Assembly (NCBI GenBank): GCA_036520135.1
Contig: DATDKF010000267.1
Span: 1-24,376 of the forward strand
Direction of reading: 5' to 3'
DNA: 24,376 nt
Origin: DASSUW01 sp036520135
GTDB lineage: Bacteria; Actinomycetota; Thermoleophilia; Solirubrobacterales; Solirubrobacteraceae
This document shows positions 12,636 through 21,430 of the stretch, piece by piece. Made by a program: the position numbers and the translations under genes. Every line of letters starts with the position of its first letter. Positions within the stretch are counted from its first letter, which is position 1. Below the pieces are notes generated by a model. The model was not told the DNA's origin. It saw nothing but the letters and a program-made list of their open reading frames with translations, and made no database searches.

Positions 12636-15538
12636 CAGCGCGGCCTCCCGTGGCGGCGGTTGCGCGGCTTCTTCGGCTTGTCGGTGCCCTCGCCGCCGTC
12701 GCCCCCGGCGGGCGGGGGCTGCTTGGGCCGCGGCTGGCCGCCGCCGTTGCCCCGCGAGCGGGCGCGGCGCCCGCCGACCGGGCGGCCGGACGGCGCGGCG
12801 GCCGGCTGGCGCTGGCGCTCCTCGGCCTCCTCGAGCCCGAGGTCGCGAACCATCTCCTCGAACTCCGCCGCCGACACGCCCTGACTCGGATCGGCCGGCT
12901 GGGAGACCCGGTCGCGGCGGCCGCCGCGCTCCTTGGGCGCGACGTCGACCGGCGCGCCCGCCATCGCGACCGCGTAGGCCGGGACCTCACCGCCGAACGC
13001 GCTGCGGATCCGCGCCTCGCGCGCCCTGTACACGGGCTCGCGCTCCTTCCAGTGCGTGAGCACGGGTCCGGCGATGAACACCGACGAGTACGTGCCCGAC
13101 AGGGTGCCGATGAGCAGCGCGAACGCGAAGTCCTGCAGCGTCTCACCTCCGAAGATGAGGATCGCCAGGATCGGGAGCGCGGCGCAGAAGCTCGTCGCCA
13201 GCGAGCGGACGATGACCTCGGACATCGACCGGTTGTAGATCTGCGAGAACGCCGCGTTGGGCATCCGCGGGATGTTCTCCCGCACACGGTCGAACACGAC
13301 GATCGTGTCGTACAGCGAGAAGCCCAGGATGGTGAGCAGCGCGGCCACGGTCGATGCTGTCACCTCCCGGCCCACCAGCGCGTAGACGCCGCCGGTGATC
13401 AGGACGTCGTGCATCAGGGCGATCATCACCGGCACCGCGAACTTCCACTGGAAGCGCAGCGTGATGTAGATCCCGATGATGATCAGCGAGGCGATGATCG
13501 CCTTGATCGCGTTGTCGGCGACCGTCTGGCCGAAGCTCGCGCCGATCTCCTGCGTGCTCGTGTTGTCCGCCAGGCCGAAGCGCGACTTGAGCGCCTGCTC
13601 GACGCCGTCGACGCCGCCCTTGCCGAGCTCGTGCGCGCTGATCTGCACGACGTTGGCGCCGAGCTGGTCGTTCTTGATCGTCTGGATCTCGGCGTCGCCG
13701 AGGCCCTGGGTGGCGAGCACGCTGCGCACCTGGTCGACGGTCGCCGGCCGCGACAGCGGTGCGGTGATGCGCGTGCCGCCCTCGAACTCGATGCCGAAAT
13801 TGAGCCCCTGGATCGCCATCGCCAGGGCGCAGACGAGCAGGATGCCGCCGGACATCGAGAAGAACCACTTCGACCTGCCGATGAAGTCGAACCGGATCGG
13901 TTTGGAGTCGCGCGCCCCGAGCGCCGCCCGCGAGCGCAGCAGCCGCGTGCCGCGCATCGAGTACAGGATCGCCTGCGTCGCGAGCACCGCCGTGAACAGC
14001 GACAGCATCACGCCGACGCCGAGGGTGAGCGCGAAGCCCTTCACCCCCGCAGTCGAAAGGATGAAGAGGATGAACGCGACCAGGAACGTGACGATGTTCG
14101 CGTCCATGATCGCCGTCAGGCCCTTCTTGTAGCCCGCGGAGATCGCCTGCCCGACCGATCTGCCTGCGCGTATCTCTTCCTTGACGCGCTCGAAAATCAC
14201 GATGTTGGCGTCGGCCGCCACCCCGAGCGTGAGGATCAGGCCCGCGATGCCCGGCAGCGTCAGGACGATCGGGACGAGCTTGACCAGGGCGAAGAAGTAC
14301 AGGCCGTACACGGCCATCGCGGCGACCGCGATCACGCCGAGCACGCGGTAGAAGATCAGCAGGAAGAGCGCGACGACGATGAAGCCCGCGGCGCCGGCGA
14401 CCAGGCCCTGGTCGAGCGCCTCGGCGCCGAGCGTGGCGGAGACCTGCGAGCGCGAGATCAGCTCGAGGCGGATCGGCAGCGCGCCGATCTCGAGGATCTT
14501 CGCCAGGTCCTGCGCGGAGTCGATCGTGAACGAGCCGGAGATCTGGGCGCCGGTCGAGCCGTCGATGCCGTCCGGGTTCTCGCGGTAGTTGATGTACGGC
14601 GCCGAGACCAGCTGGTTGTCGAGCACGATCGCGAAGTGCTGCGACGACGTGATCGGGTTGTCGCCCGGCAGCGAGTTGTCCTGGCCGCGCTGCGCGATCT
14701 GCCGCGTGATGTTCTGGAACGCCTCACGGCCCTTCTTCGTGAAGTTGAAGGTGACGATCGGCTGGTTGCCGGCCTGCTGGTCGAACGACTGCTTCGGGTC
14801 CTTGATGTCGGTGCCCGAGAGCGCCGGATTGTCGGCGATGACCCACCAGCGGTCGGGATCGGGCGCGTTGGCGTCGGGCTTCTCGTCGCGGACGACGAGG
14901 ATGCCCGGCTGGACCTCCAGCACCTCGGCGTTCGCCCGGTCCTTCGGGTCGAGGTCGTCGAGCGCCGCCGCGCGGCTCTCCGACGGCTGGCCGTTGTCGA
15001 GCGGCTGCTTGGTGCTCTTGTTGAACGCGTAGAAGCGCGGCGCGTCGGCGGCGTTGTTGTTGCTGTCGTTCTGCGCGTCGCACTTGGAGGCCTGCTTGAC
15101 CGCCTTGTAGAAGCCGGTGATCGGCGATTTCTCGCTGGCGTTCTCGTCCGGATTCGGCTTACAGGCCTCGTCGAGGATGTTCTTCTCCCAGTCGTAGAAG
15201 AACAGCTGCGCGGTCGAGCCGACCTGCTGCGCCGCGCGCTCGGCGTTGCTGACGCCCGGGAGGTTGACCTCGATCTGGTCGCGGCCCGAGAGCAGCAGCT
15301 CGGGCTCGGCGACGCCGAACGCGTCGACGCGCTTGCGCATGATGTCCAGCGAGTTCTGCAGGGCCTCCTGGGTGACCGTCGGCTGCTGGGCCGTCGGCTT
15401 GCCCTGGTAGACGAGCTGGACGCCGCCCTGCAGGTCGAGACCGAGCTTCGTCTCCCGTTGCGAGACCGCGAACACCGAGCCGGCGATCAGGCCCAACACG
15501 AGCAGCAGGACGAAGAGGGAGCGTCGACGTTCGGACAT
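12635..15538 (-). CDS. secDF: Fused protein translocase subunit SecDF
   Basis: 967 residues, SecD and SecF in one chain. The SecD half has a TM helix at 7-25, LGLDLQGGVQLVY (32-44), a large extracytoplasmic P1 domain with a family-atypical Asn/Asp-rich insert near residues 120-190, then six-helix bundle motifs including GVAADANIVIFERVKEE. The SecF half starts near 545 with GLNFGIEFEGGTR and contains LYDTIVVFDRVREN. It uses the proton gradient to pull exported proteins from the Sec channel. About 140 residues after the last helix (from about 828) form a charged, Pro/Gly/Arg-rich cytosolic tail. No yajC gene is next to it; a zinc-ribbon/PAS gene sits 27 bp upstream instead. Confidence 0.95.
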   Translation of the reverse strand: MSERRRSLFVLLLVLGLIAGSVFAVSQRETKLGLDLQGGVQLVYQGKPTAQQPTVTQEALQNSLDIMRKRVDAFGVAEPELLLSGRDQIEVNLPGVSNAERAAQQVGSTAQLFFYDWEKNILDEACKPNPDENASEKSPITGFYKAVKQASKCDAQNDSNNNAADAPRFYAFNKSTKQPLDNGQPSESRAAALDDLDPKDRANAEVLEVQPGILVVRDEKPDANAPDPDRWWVIADNPALSGTDIKDPKQSFDQQAGNQPIVTFNFTKKGREAFQNITRQIAQRGQDNSLPGDNPITSSQHFAIVLDNQLVSAPYINYRENPDGIDGSTGAQISGSFTIDSAQDLAKILEIGALPIRLELISRSQVSATLGAEALDQGLVAGAAGFIVVALFLLIFYRVLGVIAVAAMAVYGLYFFALVKLVPIVLTLPGIAGLILTLGVAADANIVIFERVKEEIRAGRSVGQAISAGYKKGLTAIMDANIVTFLVAFILFILSTAGVKGFALTLGVGVMLSLFTAVLATQAILYSMRGTRLLRSRAALGARDSKPIRFDFIGRSKWFFSMSGGILLVCALAMAIQGLNFGIEFEGGTRITAPLSRPATVDQVRSVLATQGLGDAEIQTIKNDQLGANVVQISAHELGKGGVDGVEQALKSRFGLADNTSTQEIGASFGQTVADNAIKAIIASLIIIGIYITLRFQWKFAVPVMIALMHDVLITGGVYALVGREVTASTVAALLTILGFSLYDTIVVFDRVRENIPRMPNAAFSQIYNRSMSEVIVRSLATSFCAALPILAILIFGGETLQDFAFALLIGTLSGTYSSVFIAGPVLTHWKEREPVYRAREARIRSAFGGEVPAYAVAMAGAPVDVAPKERGGRRDRVSQPADPSQGVSAAEFEEMVRDLGLEEAEERQRQPAAAPSGRPVGGRRARSRGNGGGQPRPKQPPPAGGDGGEGTDKPKKPRNRRHGRPR

Positions 15539-15565
15539 GAACTGGCTGGTGAAGGGTAGAACGCG

Positions 15566-16015
15566 CTACTTCGACGGGGTCAGGACCAGCAGCAGGCCGC
15601 CGTCGTCATCGTACGCCGGAAAGAGATCCGCCACAGCCTTCGCGGGCAGATCGCCCTCGGCGTTGACCTCCACGGGCTTGCCGAGCTGGCGCACGCCCCA
15701 TTCCAGCACGGTGCCGACGTGATCGGCGCCGCCTTCGAAGTTCAGGCCCAGCACCTCGCGCACCTCGCGACCCATCACCTTCTCGTCGGAAAGCCCGGTG
15801 AGCTCCCGCGAGCCGCGGCCGCAGCCGATGATGCGGCCGTTCTGATCGCAGACGAAGAACGCGGCGTTGGGCGCCGGGTAGTAGTCGTCGAGCAGCTCGA
15901 AGAGGAAGCCGAAGCCGCACTTCGAGCAGCCGCGTGGCTGGTTGCGGAAGCCCTGCTGGCGGTCGGGAGCGGTGCTCCGCTGACCGCAGTTCGGGCAGAT
16001 GAACAGGTGCGCCAT
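15566..16015 (-). CDS. Zinc-ribbon plus PAS-domain protein, function unknown
   Basis: 149 residues. An N-terminal zinc ribbon has CPNC (7-10) and CSKC (30-33). From about residue 46 a PAS-like fold follows: APNAAFFVCDQNGRIIGCGRGSRELTGLSDEKVMGREVREVLGL shows the usual sensor pattern, given here in part only as NAAFFVCDQNG and GREVREVLGL. No kinase or DNA-binding output domain is present, so it may act as a small cytosolic sensor or adaptor. It sits between ruvB and secDF, where many actinobacteria have yajC, with 38 and 27 bp gaps, and so is probably co-transcribed with them. The domain assignment is from pattern; ligand and partner are unknown. Confidence 0.7.
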   Translation of the reverse strand: MAHLFICPNCGQRSTAPDRQQGFRNQPRGCSKCGFGFLFELLDDYYPAPNAAFFVCDQNGRIIGCGRGSRELTGLSDEKVMGREVREVLGLNFEGGADHVGTVLEWGVRQLGKPVEVNAEGDLPAKAVADLFPAYDDDGGLLLVLTPSK

Positions 16016-16053
16016 CGTCTGCTTAGCCTAGACCCGCGCGAGTAAAGGCTCGA

Positions 16054-17078
<1,025 letters not shown>

Positions 17079-17082
<4 letters not shown>

Positions 17083-17654
17083 CGCCGCGCCCCCTTGAGC
17101 GCGTGGGCGATCAGGTCCTCCGGCGAGTCGCCGGGCGCGCCGTCGAGCAGCTTGTCGGCCTCCTGGGGCGAGAAGCCGAGGCCGACCAGGCCGTCGCGCG
17201 CCAGCGTCCGCGGATCGTCCCCGCGGGTGATGACGATCGGGTCGTCGACGGCCGCGCCGACCTTCTCGCGCAGCTCGACGACGATCCGCTCGGCCGTCCG
17301 CTTGCCGATCCCGGGCGCCGCCTGCAGCCTCGCGGTGTCGCCGGCCGCGACCGCGCCGAGCACCTCGCGCGGCGGGCCGCCGGACAGCACGGCGAGCGCC
17401 ATCTTCGGCCCGACGGCCTGGACGCCGATCAGCAGCAGGAACAGGTCCCGCTCCTCCTCGGTGGCGAACCCGTACAGCAACAGCGCGTCGTCGCGCACGA
17501 TGAGGTGCGTGTGGAGCACCGCCGGCTCGCCCACGCGCGGGACGTGGCGCAGCGTCTCGGCCGAGACGGCGAGCCGGTAGCCGACGCCGCTGCAGCTGAC
17601 CACGACGTGATCGGCGCGGCGGACCGCGACCCGGCCCTCGACGAGCGCGATCAT
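17079..17654 (-). CDS. ruvA: Holliday junction DNA helicase subunit RuvA
   Basis: 191 residues. The ATG at 17654 overlaps the ruvC stop by four bases (ATGA) and opens with MIALVEGRV, the standard RuvA start; longer frames upstream are out-of-frame ruvC. Domain I is an OB fold with GVGYRLAVS. Domain II holds two helix-hairpin-helix motifs, GVQAVGPKMAL and APGIGKRTAERIV. Domain III (about 140-191) is the three-helix bundle that contacts RuvB, with GLGFSPQEADKLL. It binds four-way junctions as a tetramer and loads RuvB. Confidence 0.96.
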
Positions 17655-18148
17655 CCCGCCAGCGCCGCCGCGAGCGGCGCCCCGTTGGTGTGGCAGATCG
17701 CGACCGCCAGCGCGTCGGCCGCGTGGTCGGGCCGCGGGAGCTCGTCGAGCGCCAGCAGCGCCTGGACCATCCGCTGCACCTGGTCCTTGGCCGCGCGGCC
17801 GCTGCCGCAGACCGCGCCCTTCACCTGCTGTGGCGTGTACGACGCGCACGGCACCCCGCGCTGGCCGGCGGCGAGCATCACCACGCCGCGCGCCTGGCCG
17901 ACCGCGAACGCCGACCGCGCGTTCGCCCCGAAGTACAGGTCCTCGAGCGCGACCGCGTCGGGACGGTACGCGTCGATCAGCGCGCCGACCCGCTCGTGGA
18001 TTGTCGCCAGCCTCCGCGCGGCGCCGACCCCCGGGGCCGTCGCCACCACCCCGCCGTCGAGCGCGACGAGCCGGCCGCGCTGCTGCGCGACGACGCCGTA
18101 GCCCGTGCTGGCCACGCCCGGATCGATGCCGAGGACGATCACGTACAC
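17651..18148 (-). CDS. ruvC: Crossover junction endodeoxyribonuclease RuvC
   Basis: 165 residues from the GTG at 18148; a second GTG two codons later is equally possible, and neither has a clear ribosome site. The RNase H-like resolvase fold carries its acidic residues: D9 in GIDPGVASTGYG, E69 in ALEDLYFG, and the DHAAD pair (141-145). It cuts Holliday junctions symmetrically, acting with the RuvAB pair encoded directly downstream. The stop overlaps ruvA. The gap of 32 bp to the upstream membrane-protein gene suggests one transcript with yebC. Confidence 0.95.
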   Translation of the reverse strand: MYVIVLGIDPGVASTGYGVVAQQRGRLVALDGGVVATAPGVGAARRLATIHERVGALIDAYRPDAVALEDLYFGANARSAFAVGQARGVVMLAAGQRGVPCASYTPQQVKGAVCGSGRAAKDQVQRMVQALLALDELPRPDHAADALAVAICHTNGAPLAAALAG

Positions 18149-18180
18149 GGCGTGGATTCTGCGCGGAGGCCCGGACGCCT

Positions 18181-18546
18181 TCAGCTGCCTGGCAGGGAGG
18201 ACCCGGCGAACGCGAAGAACCAGACGACGAACGCGAGCGCCGCGACCGCCACGGAGACGGTCATCACGCGGTCCAGGACGCCGCCGCGGCGGTTGACCTT
18301 GCGCTCGCCGCGCATCGACCGCGTCCAGCCGGGCCGGTACGCGTCGACCTCGCGCTGCGTCAGCCTGATATGGGCCTGGTTCAAGGCGCCGAGCCCCTTC
18401 CCCACGAGTGCCATGCCGACCGGCAGGCCGAGGAAGACGAGCAGGTACGGGCCCATGCTCGGGTTCGAGGAGTCGGCGAGCTTGGAGGCCGCATAGATGA
18501 GGCCGAGCGGCACGCCGAGCCACATCACGACGCTGCCGATCGCCAT
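18181..18546 (-). CDS. Small three-helix membrane protein, unknown function
   Basis: From the ATG at 18546 there are 121 residues with hydrophobic segments at about 1-22, 33-49 and 95-114. A basic loop between them, about 70-92, contains RPGWTRSMRGERKVNRRGG. The ATG has no ribosome site and cuts into a longer hydrophobic stretch that begins PPAVLLVAL upstream. A CTG at 18591, overlapping the yebC stop as CTGA with GGAG about 11 bases before it, gives 136 residues and a cleaner N-terminus. I do not recognise the family. Its place between yebC and ruvC suggests expression with them, not a shared function. Confidence 0.6.
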   Translation of the reverse strand: MAIGSVVMWLGVPLGLIYAASKLADSSNPSMGPYLLVFLGLPVGMALVGKGLGALNQAHIRLTQREVDAYRPGWTRSMRGERKVNRRGGVLDRVMTVSVAVAALAFVVWFFAFAGSSLPGS

Positions 18547-18587
18547 CAGCGCGACAAGCAGGACGGCCGGCGGTGACCAGGGAGATC

Positions 18588-19337
18588 TCAGCCTGCGACC
18601 CGCTCCAGGATCTCCGCGTCGACGTCGAAGTTCGCGTGCACGGCGTCGACGTCGTCCTGGTCCTCGAGCGCGTCGATCAGGCGCAGGACCTTGGTCGCGC
18701 CGTCCTCGTCGAGCGGGACGAGTGTCTTGGGCCGCTGGGCGACCGATGCCTCCTCGACCTCGACGCCGCCGTCCACCAGCGCCGAGCGGACGGCCGCCAG
18801 GTCGGACGGCTCGCACAGCACCTCGAAGACGTCGGCGTCCATCGCGATGTCCTCGGCGCCCGCGTCGATCGCGACCATCAGGTCGTCCTCGCTGTAGCGC
18901 TCGCCGTCGACCACCACGACGCCCTTCTTGTCGAACAGATAGGCGACCGAGCCGGGCTCGCCGAGGTTGCCGCCGTTCTTGGAGAAGATGTGGCGCATCT
19001 CCGAGCCGGTGCGGTTGCGGTTGTCGGTCAGCGCCTCGACGAGGATCGCCACGCCGCCGGGCCCGTAGCCCTCGTACGTGACGGCCTCGAGCGCGTCCGC
19101 GTCGGCGCCCTCGCCGGTGCCCTTGGCGATCGCGCGCTCGATGTTGTCCTTGGGCATCGAGGCGTCCCTCGCCTTCTGGACCGCCAGGCCGAGCGCCGGG
19201 TTGCCGTCGACGTCCCCGCCGCCCTCCTTCGCGGCGACCGTGATCGCGCGCGCGAGCTTGGTGAACAGCTTGCCGCGCCGGGCGTCCACGATCGCCTTCT
19301 TATGCTTGATCCCCGCCCACTTGGAGTGTCCGGCCAT
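18588..19337 (-). CDS. yebC: YebC/PmpR-family protein (translation factor / transcriptional regulator)
   Basis: 249 residues, the normal length, opening with the family signature MAGHSKWAGIKHKKA and followed by DARRGKLFTKLAR. Downstream, SMPKDNIERAIAKGTGE and YEGYGPGGVA are hallmark YebC motifs. YebC-type proteins are soluble; members have been described both as DNA-binding regulators and as factors that relieve ribosome stalling. The gene starts the yebC-(membrane protein)-ruvCAB block, the order common in actinobacteria. The stop TGA overlaps the proposed CTG start of the next gene. Only 11 bp separate it from the nucleotidyltransferase gene, so that gene may be the first of the transcript. 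Confidence 0.96.
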   Translation of the reverse strand: MAGHSKWAGIKHKKAIVDARRGKLFTKLARAITVAAKEGGGDVDGNPALGLAVQKARDASMPKDNIERAIAKGTGEGADADALEAVTYEGYGPGGVAILVEALTDNRNRTGSEMRHIFSKNGGNLGEPGSVAYLFDKKGVVVVDGERYSEDDLMVAIDAGAEDIAMDADVFEVLCEPSDLAAVRSALVDGGVEVEEASVAQRPKTLVPLDEDGATKVLRLIDALEDQDDVDAVHANFDVDAEILERVAG

Positions 19338-19348
19338 GGCCTCGGATT

Positions 19349-20017
19349 CTAGGCGAGCCAGCGCGACGGACCGGCGTTCTCGAGGGCGATCGCGTCCTTC
19401 GCCGTGTCGAGGCAGCGCCAGAAGCCCTCGTGGCGATAGGCGGTGAGCGCGCCGTCCGCCGCCAGGCGCTCGAGCGGCTCGCGTTCGAGTACCGAGTCGC
19501 CGTTCAAGTAGTCGAGCGCGCCGGGCTCGAGCACGAGGAACCCGCCGTTGACCCAGTGCTCGGACACCGGCTTCTCGCGGAACGCGCGCACGCGGCCGCC
19601 GTCGAGCTCGGCGACGCCGAACGGCAGCTCGGGCCGGACGACGGTCATCGTGGCGAGCGCGCCCGCGGCCCGATGGTGGTCCAGCAGCGCGGCGAGGTCG
19701 ATGTCCGCGACCCCGTCGGCGTAGGTCAGGCAGAACGTCTCGCCCAGCCGCTCGCGGACCGCGTGGACGCGGCCGCCCGTGGGCGTGTCGACACCGGTGT
19801 CTACGCACTCGACCGACACGCCGGCCGGCCAGGCCGACAAGGCGGCGATCTCCTCGCCCTTGTAGCCGGTGAGGAGCACGAACTCGCGGAACCCCTGTGC
19901 GGCGTAGATCGAGACGACATGCCAGACGATCGGCCGCCCGGCGATCTCGATCAGCGGCTTCGGACGCTCGCCGTTGAGCCGCGTCCCGCGCCCGCCGCAC
20001 AGAATGAGTACGTCCAT
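19349..20017 (-). CDS. Sugar-1-phosphate nucleotidyltransferase, RfbF (glucose-1-phosphate cytidylyltransferase)-like
   Basis: 222 residues. The nucleotidyltransferase core has LCGGRGTRL (6-14) for the NTP, ERPKPL (17-22) with the catalytic Lys, and YADGVADID with the metal-binding Asp. The second half follows RfbF closely in pattern: HWVNGGFLVLEPGALDYL, then EREPLERLA, and AYRHEGFWRCLDT. It probably joins a sugar-1-phosphate to a nucleotide for cell-surface glycan, with cytidylyl transfer to glucose-1-phosphate as the best guess. It is somewhat shorter than RfbF (about 257). The ATG at 20017 has no clear ribosome site. It faces a divergent phosphohexomutase gene, whose product could supply its substrate. 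Confidence 0.8.
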   Translation of the reverse strand: MDVLILCGGRGTRLNGERPKPLIEIAGRPIVWHVVSIYAAQGFREFVLLTGYKGEEIAALSAWPAGVSVECVDTGVDTPTGGRVHAVRERLGETFCLTYADGVADIDLAALLDHHRAAGALATMTVVRPELPFGVAELDGGRVRAFREKPVSEHWVNGGFLVLEPGALDYLNGDSVLEREPLERLAADGALTAYRHEGFWRCLDTAKDAIALENAGPSRWLA

Positions 20018-20027
20018 GATGTGAGTT

Positions 20028-20069
20028 TCGCCTGCCAGGCGAGTCAGCCTCCTTCGTCGGCGACTCGCC
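20028..20069. promoter_or_regulatory. Overlapping inverted repeats in the divergent rfbF-like/phosphomannomutase gap
   Basis: TCGCCT-GCC-AGGCGA (20028-20042) is a perfect 6-bp hairpin. It overlaps GGCGAGTC (20038-20045), which pairs perfectly with GACTCGCC (20062-20069). The two folds share bases and are mutually exclusive. The 75-bp gap must hold both divergent promoters, but I see no convincing -10/-35 pair. Operator use is inference. Confidence 0.4.
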
Positions 20070-20092
20070 TTCGGCGACGTATCCTGCCGCCC

Positions 20093-21430
20093 GTGTCGAT
20101 CTTCAAGGCATATGACGTCCGCGGCCTGTACGGCGACGAGATCGACGGCGACGTCGCCTACGACCTGGGCCGCGCCTTCGTCCGCGTGCTCGGCGGCGGC
20201 GAGCTGCGGATCGGCCTCGGCCGCGACATGCGGCTCACCGCGCCCGAGCTCGCGCGGAGCTACCGCGACGGCATGTGCGCCGAGGGCGCGCACGTGATCG
20301 ACGCCGGGATGGTGGGCACGGAGATGCTCTACTGGCTCGTCGGCTCCAAGGACCTCGACGGCGGCCTGATGTGCACCGCCTCGCACAACCCGAAGGCGTA
20401 CACGGGGGCGAAGCTCGTCGAGCGCGGCGCGGTCGCGCTGGCCGGCGACAGCGGGATCGGCGCGCTGCACCGCATCATCGACGCCGGCCTGCCCGATGCC
20501 CCCGGCGGCGGCACCCACGAGCAGATCGACATCTACGACGACTTCCAGCGCGACGCGCTGAAGTTCATCGACCCCGCGAAGGTCGAGCCGCTCAAGGTCG
20601 TCGTCGACGGAGGCAACGGCATGGCCGGCCCGATGGTCGGCCCGCTGCTCGACCGGCTCGGGCTCGACCTCGTGACCACCTACTGGGAGCCCGACGGCGA
20701 GTTCCCCGACCACGAGCCGAACCCGCTGCTGGAGGAGAACCGCCGCTTCATCGTCGACAAGGTGCGCGCGGAGCGGGCCGACCTCGGGATCGCCTGGGAC
20801 GGCGACGCCGACCGCTGCTTCTTCATCGACGACACCGGCCGCTTCGTGGACGGGGACTTCATGACCGCCCTGCTCGCCGAGTCGGTGCTCTCCAAGCAGC
20901 CGGGGGCCGACATCCTCTATGACGTGCGCGCGTCGCGCGCGGTCCCGGATCTCGTCGAACGGCTCGGCGGCCGCGCCCACATGAACCGCGTCGGACACGC
21001 CTTCTTCAAGCTGCGCATGCGCGACGAGGGCGGCGCGTTCGGCGGCGAGGTGTCCGGCCACTACTACTTCCGCGACTTCTACAACGCCGACTCGGGCACG
21101 ATCCCGGCGCTGCTGATCCTCGAGCAGCTCTCGACCCGCGGCGCGAAGCTGTCCGAGCTGCTGGAGCCGCTGCGCTCGAAGTACTTCATCTCGGGCGAGA
21201 TCAACTCCGAGGTCGAAGACACCGACGCCAAGATGACCGAGATCGAGCAGCGCTACGGCGACGGGAGGATCTCCAAGCTCGACGGCATCTCGGTCGACTA
21301 CGGCGACTGGCATTTCAACGTGCGACCGTCGAACACGGAGCCGCTGCTGCGCCTGAATCTCGAGAGCCTCGTCTCCGAGCAGGACATGGAGCGCCGGCGC
21401 GACGAGGTGCTCGACCTCATCCGGTCATGA
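20093..21430 (+). CDS. manB: Phosphomannomutase/phosphoglucomutase
   Basis: 445 residues from the GTG at 20093, which begins SIFKAYDVRG, the standard N-terminus; longer frames upstream lack homology. All four alpha-D-phosphohexomutase sites are present: TASHNP (95-100) with the phosphoserine at 97, metal loop DGDADR (236-241), sugar-binding GEVSGH (318-323), and phosphate-binding RPSNTEP (411-417). It interconverts hexose 6- and 1-phosphates, feeding nucleotide-sugar synthesis, and so fits the divergent nucleotidyltransferase. GEVSGH differs from the common GEMSGH only in the third residue. The stop overlaps the next gene as ATGA. The preference for mannose or glucose cannot be read from sequence by eye. 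Confidence 0.94.
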   Translation: MSIFKAYDVRGLYGDEIDGDVAYDLGRAFVRVLGGGELRIGLGRDMRLTAPELARSYRDGMCAEGAHVIDAGMVGTEMLYWLVGSKDLDGGLMCTASHNPKAYTGAKLVERGAVALAGDSGIGALHRIIDAGLPDAPGGGTHEQIDIYDDFQRDALKFIDPAKVEPLKVVVDGGNGMAGPMVGPLLDRLGLDLVTTYWEPDGEFPDHEPNPLLEENRRFIVDKVRAERADLGIAWDGDADRCFFIDDTGRFVDGDFMTALLAESVLSKQPGADILYDVRASRAVPDLVERLGGRAHMNRVGHAFFKLRMRDEGGAFGGEVSGHYYFRDFYNADSGTIPALLILEQLSTRGAKLSELLEPLRSKYFISGEINSEVEDTDAKMTEIEQRYGDGRISKLDGISVDYGDWHFNVRPSNTEPLLRLNLESLVSEQDMERRRDEVLDLIRS

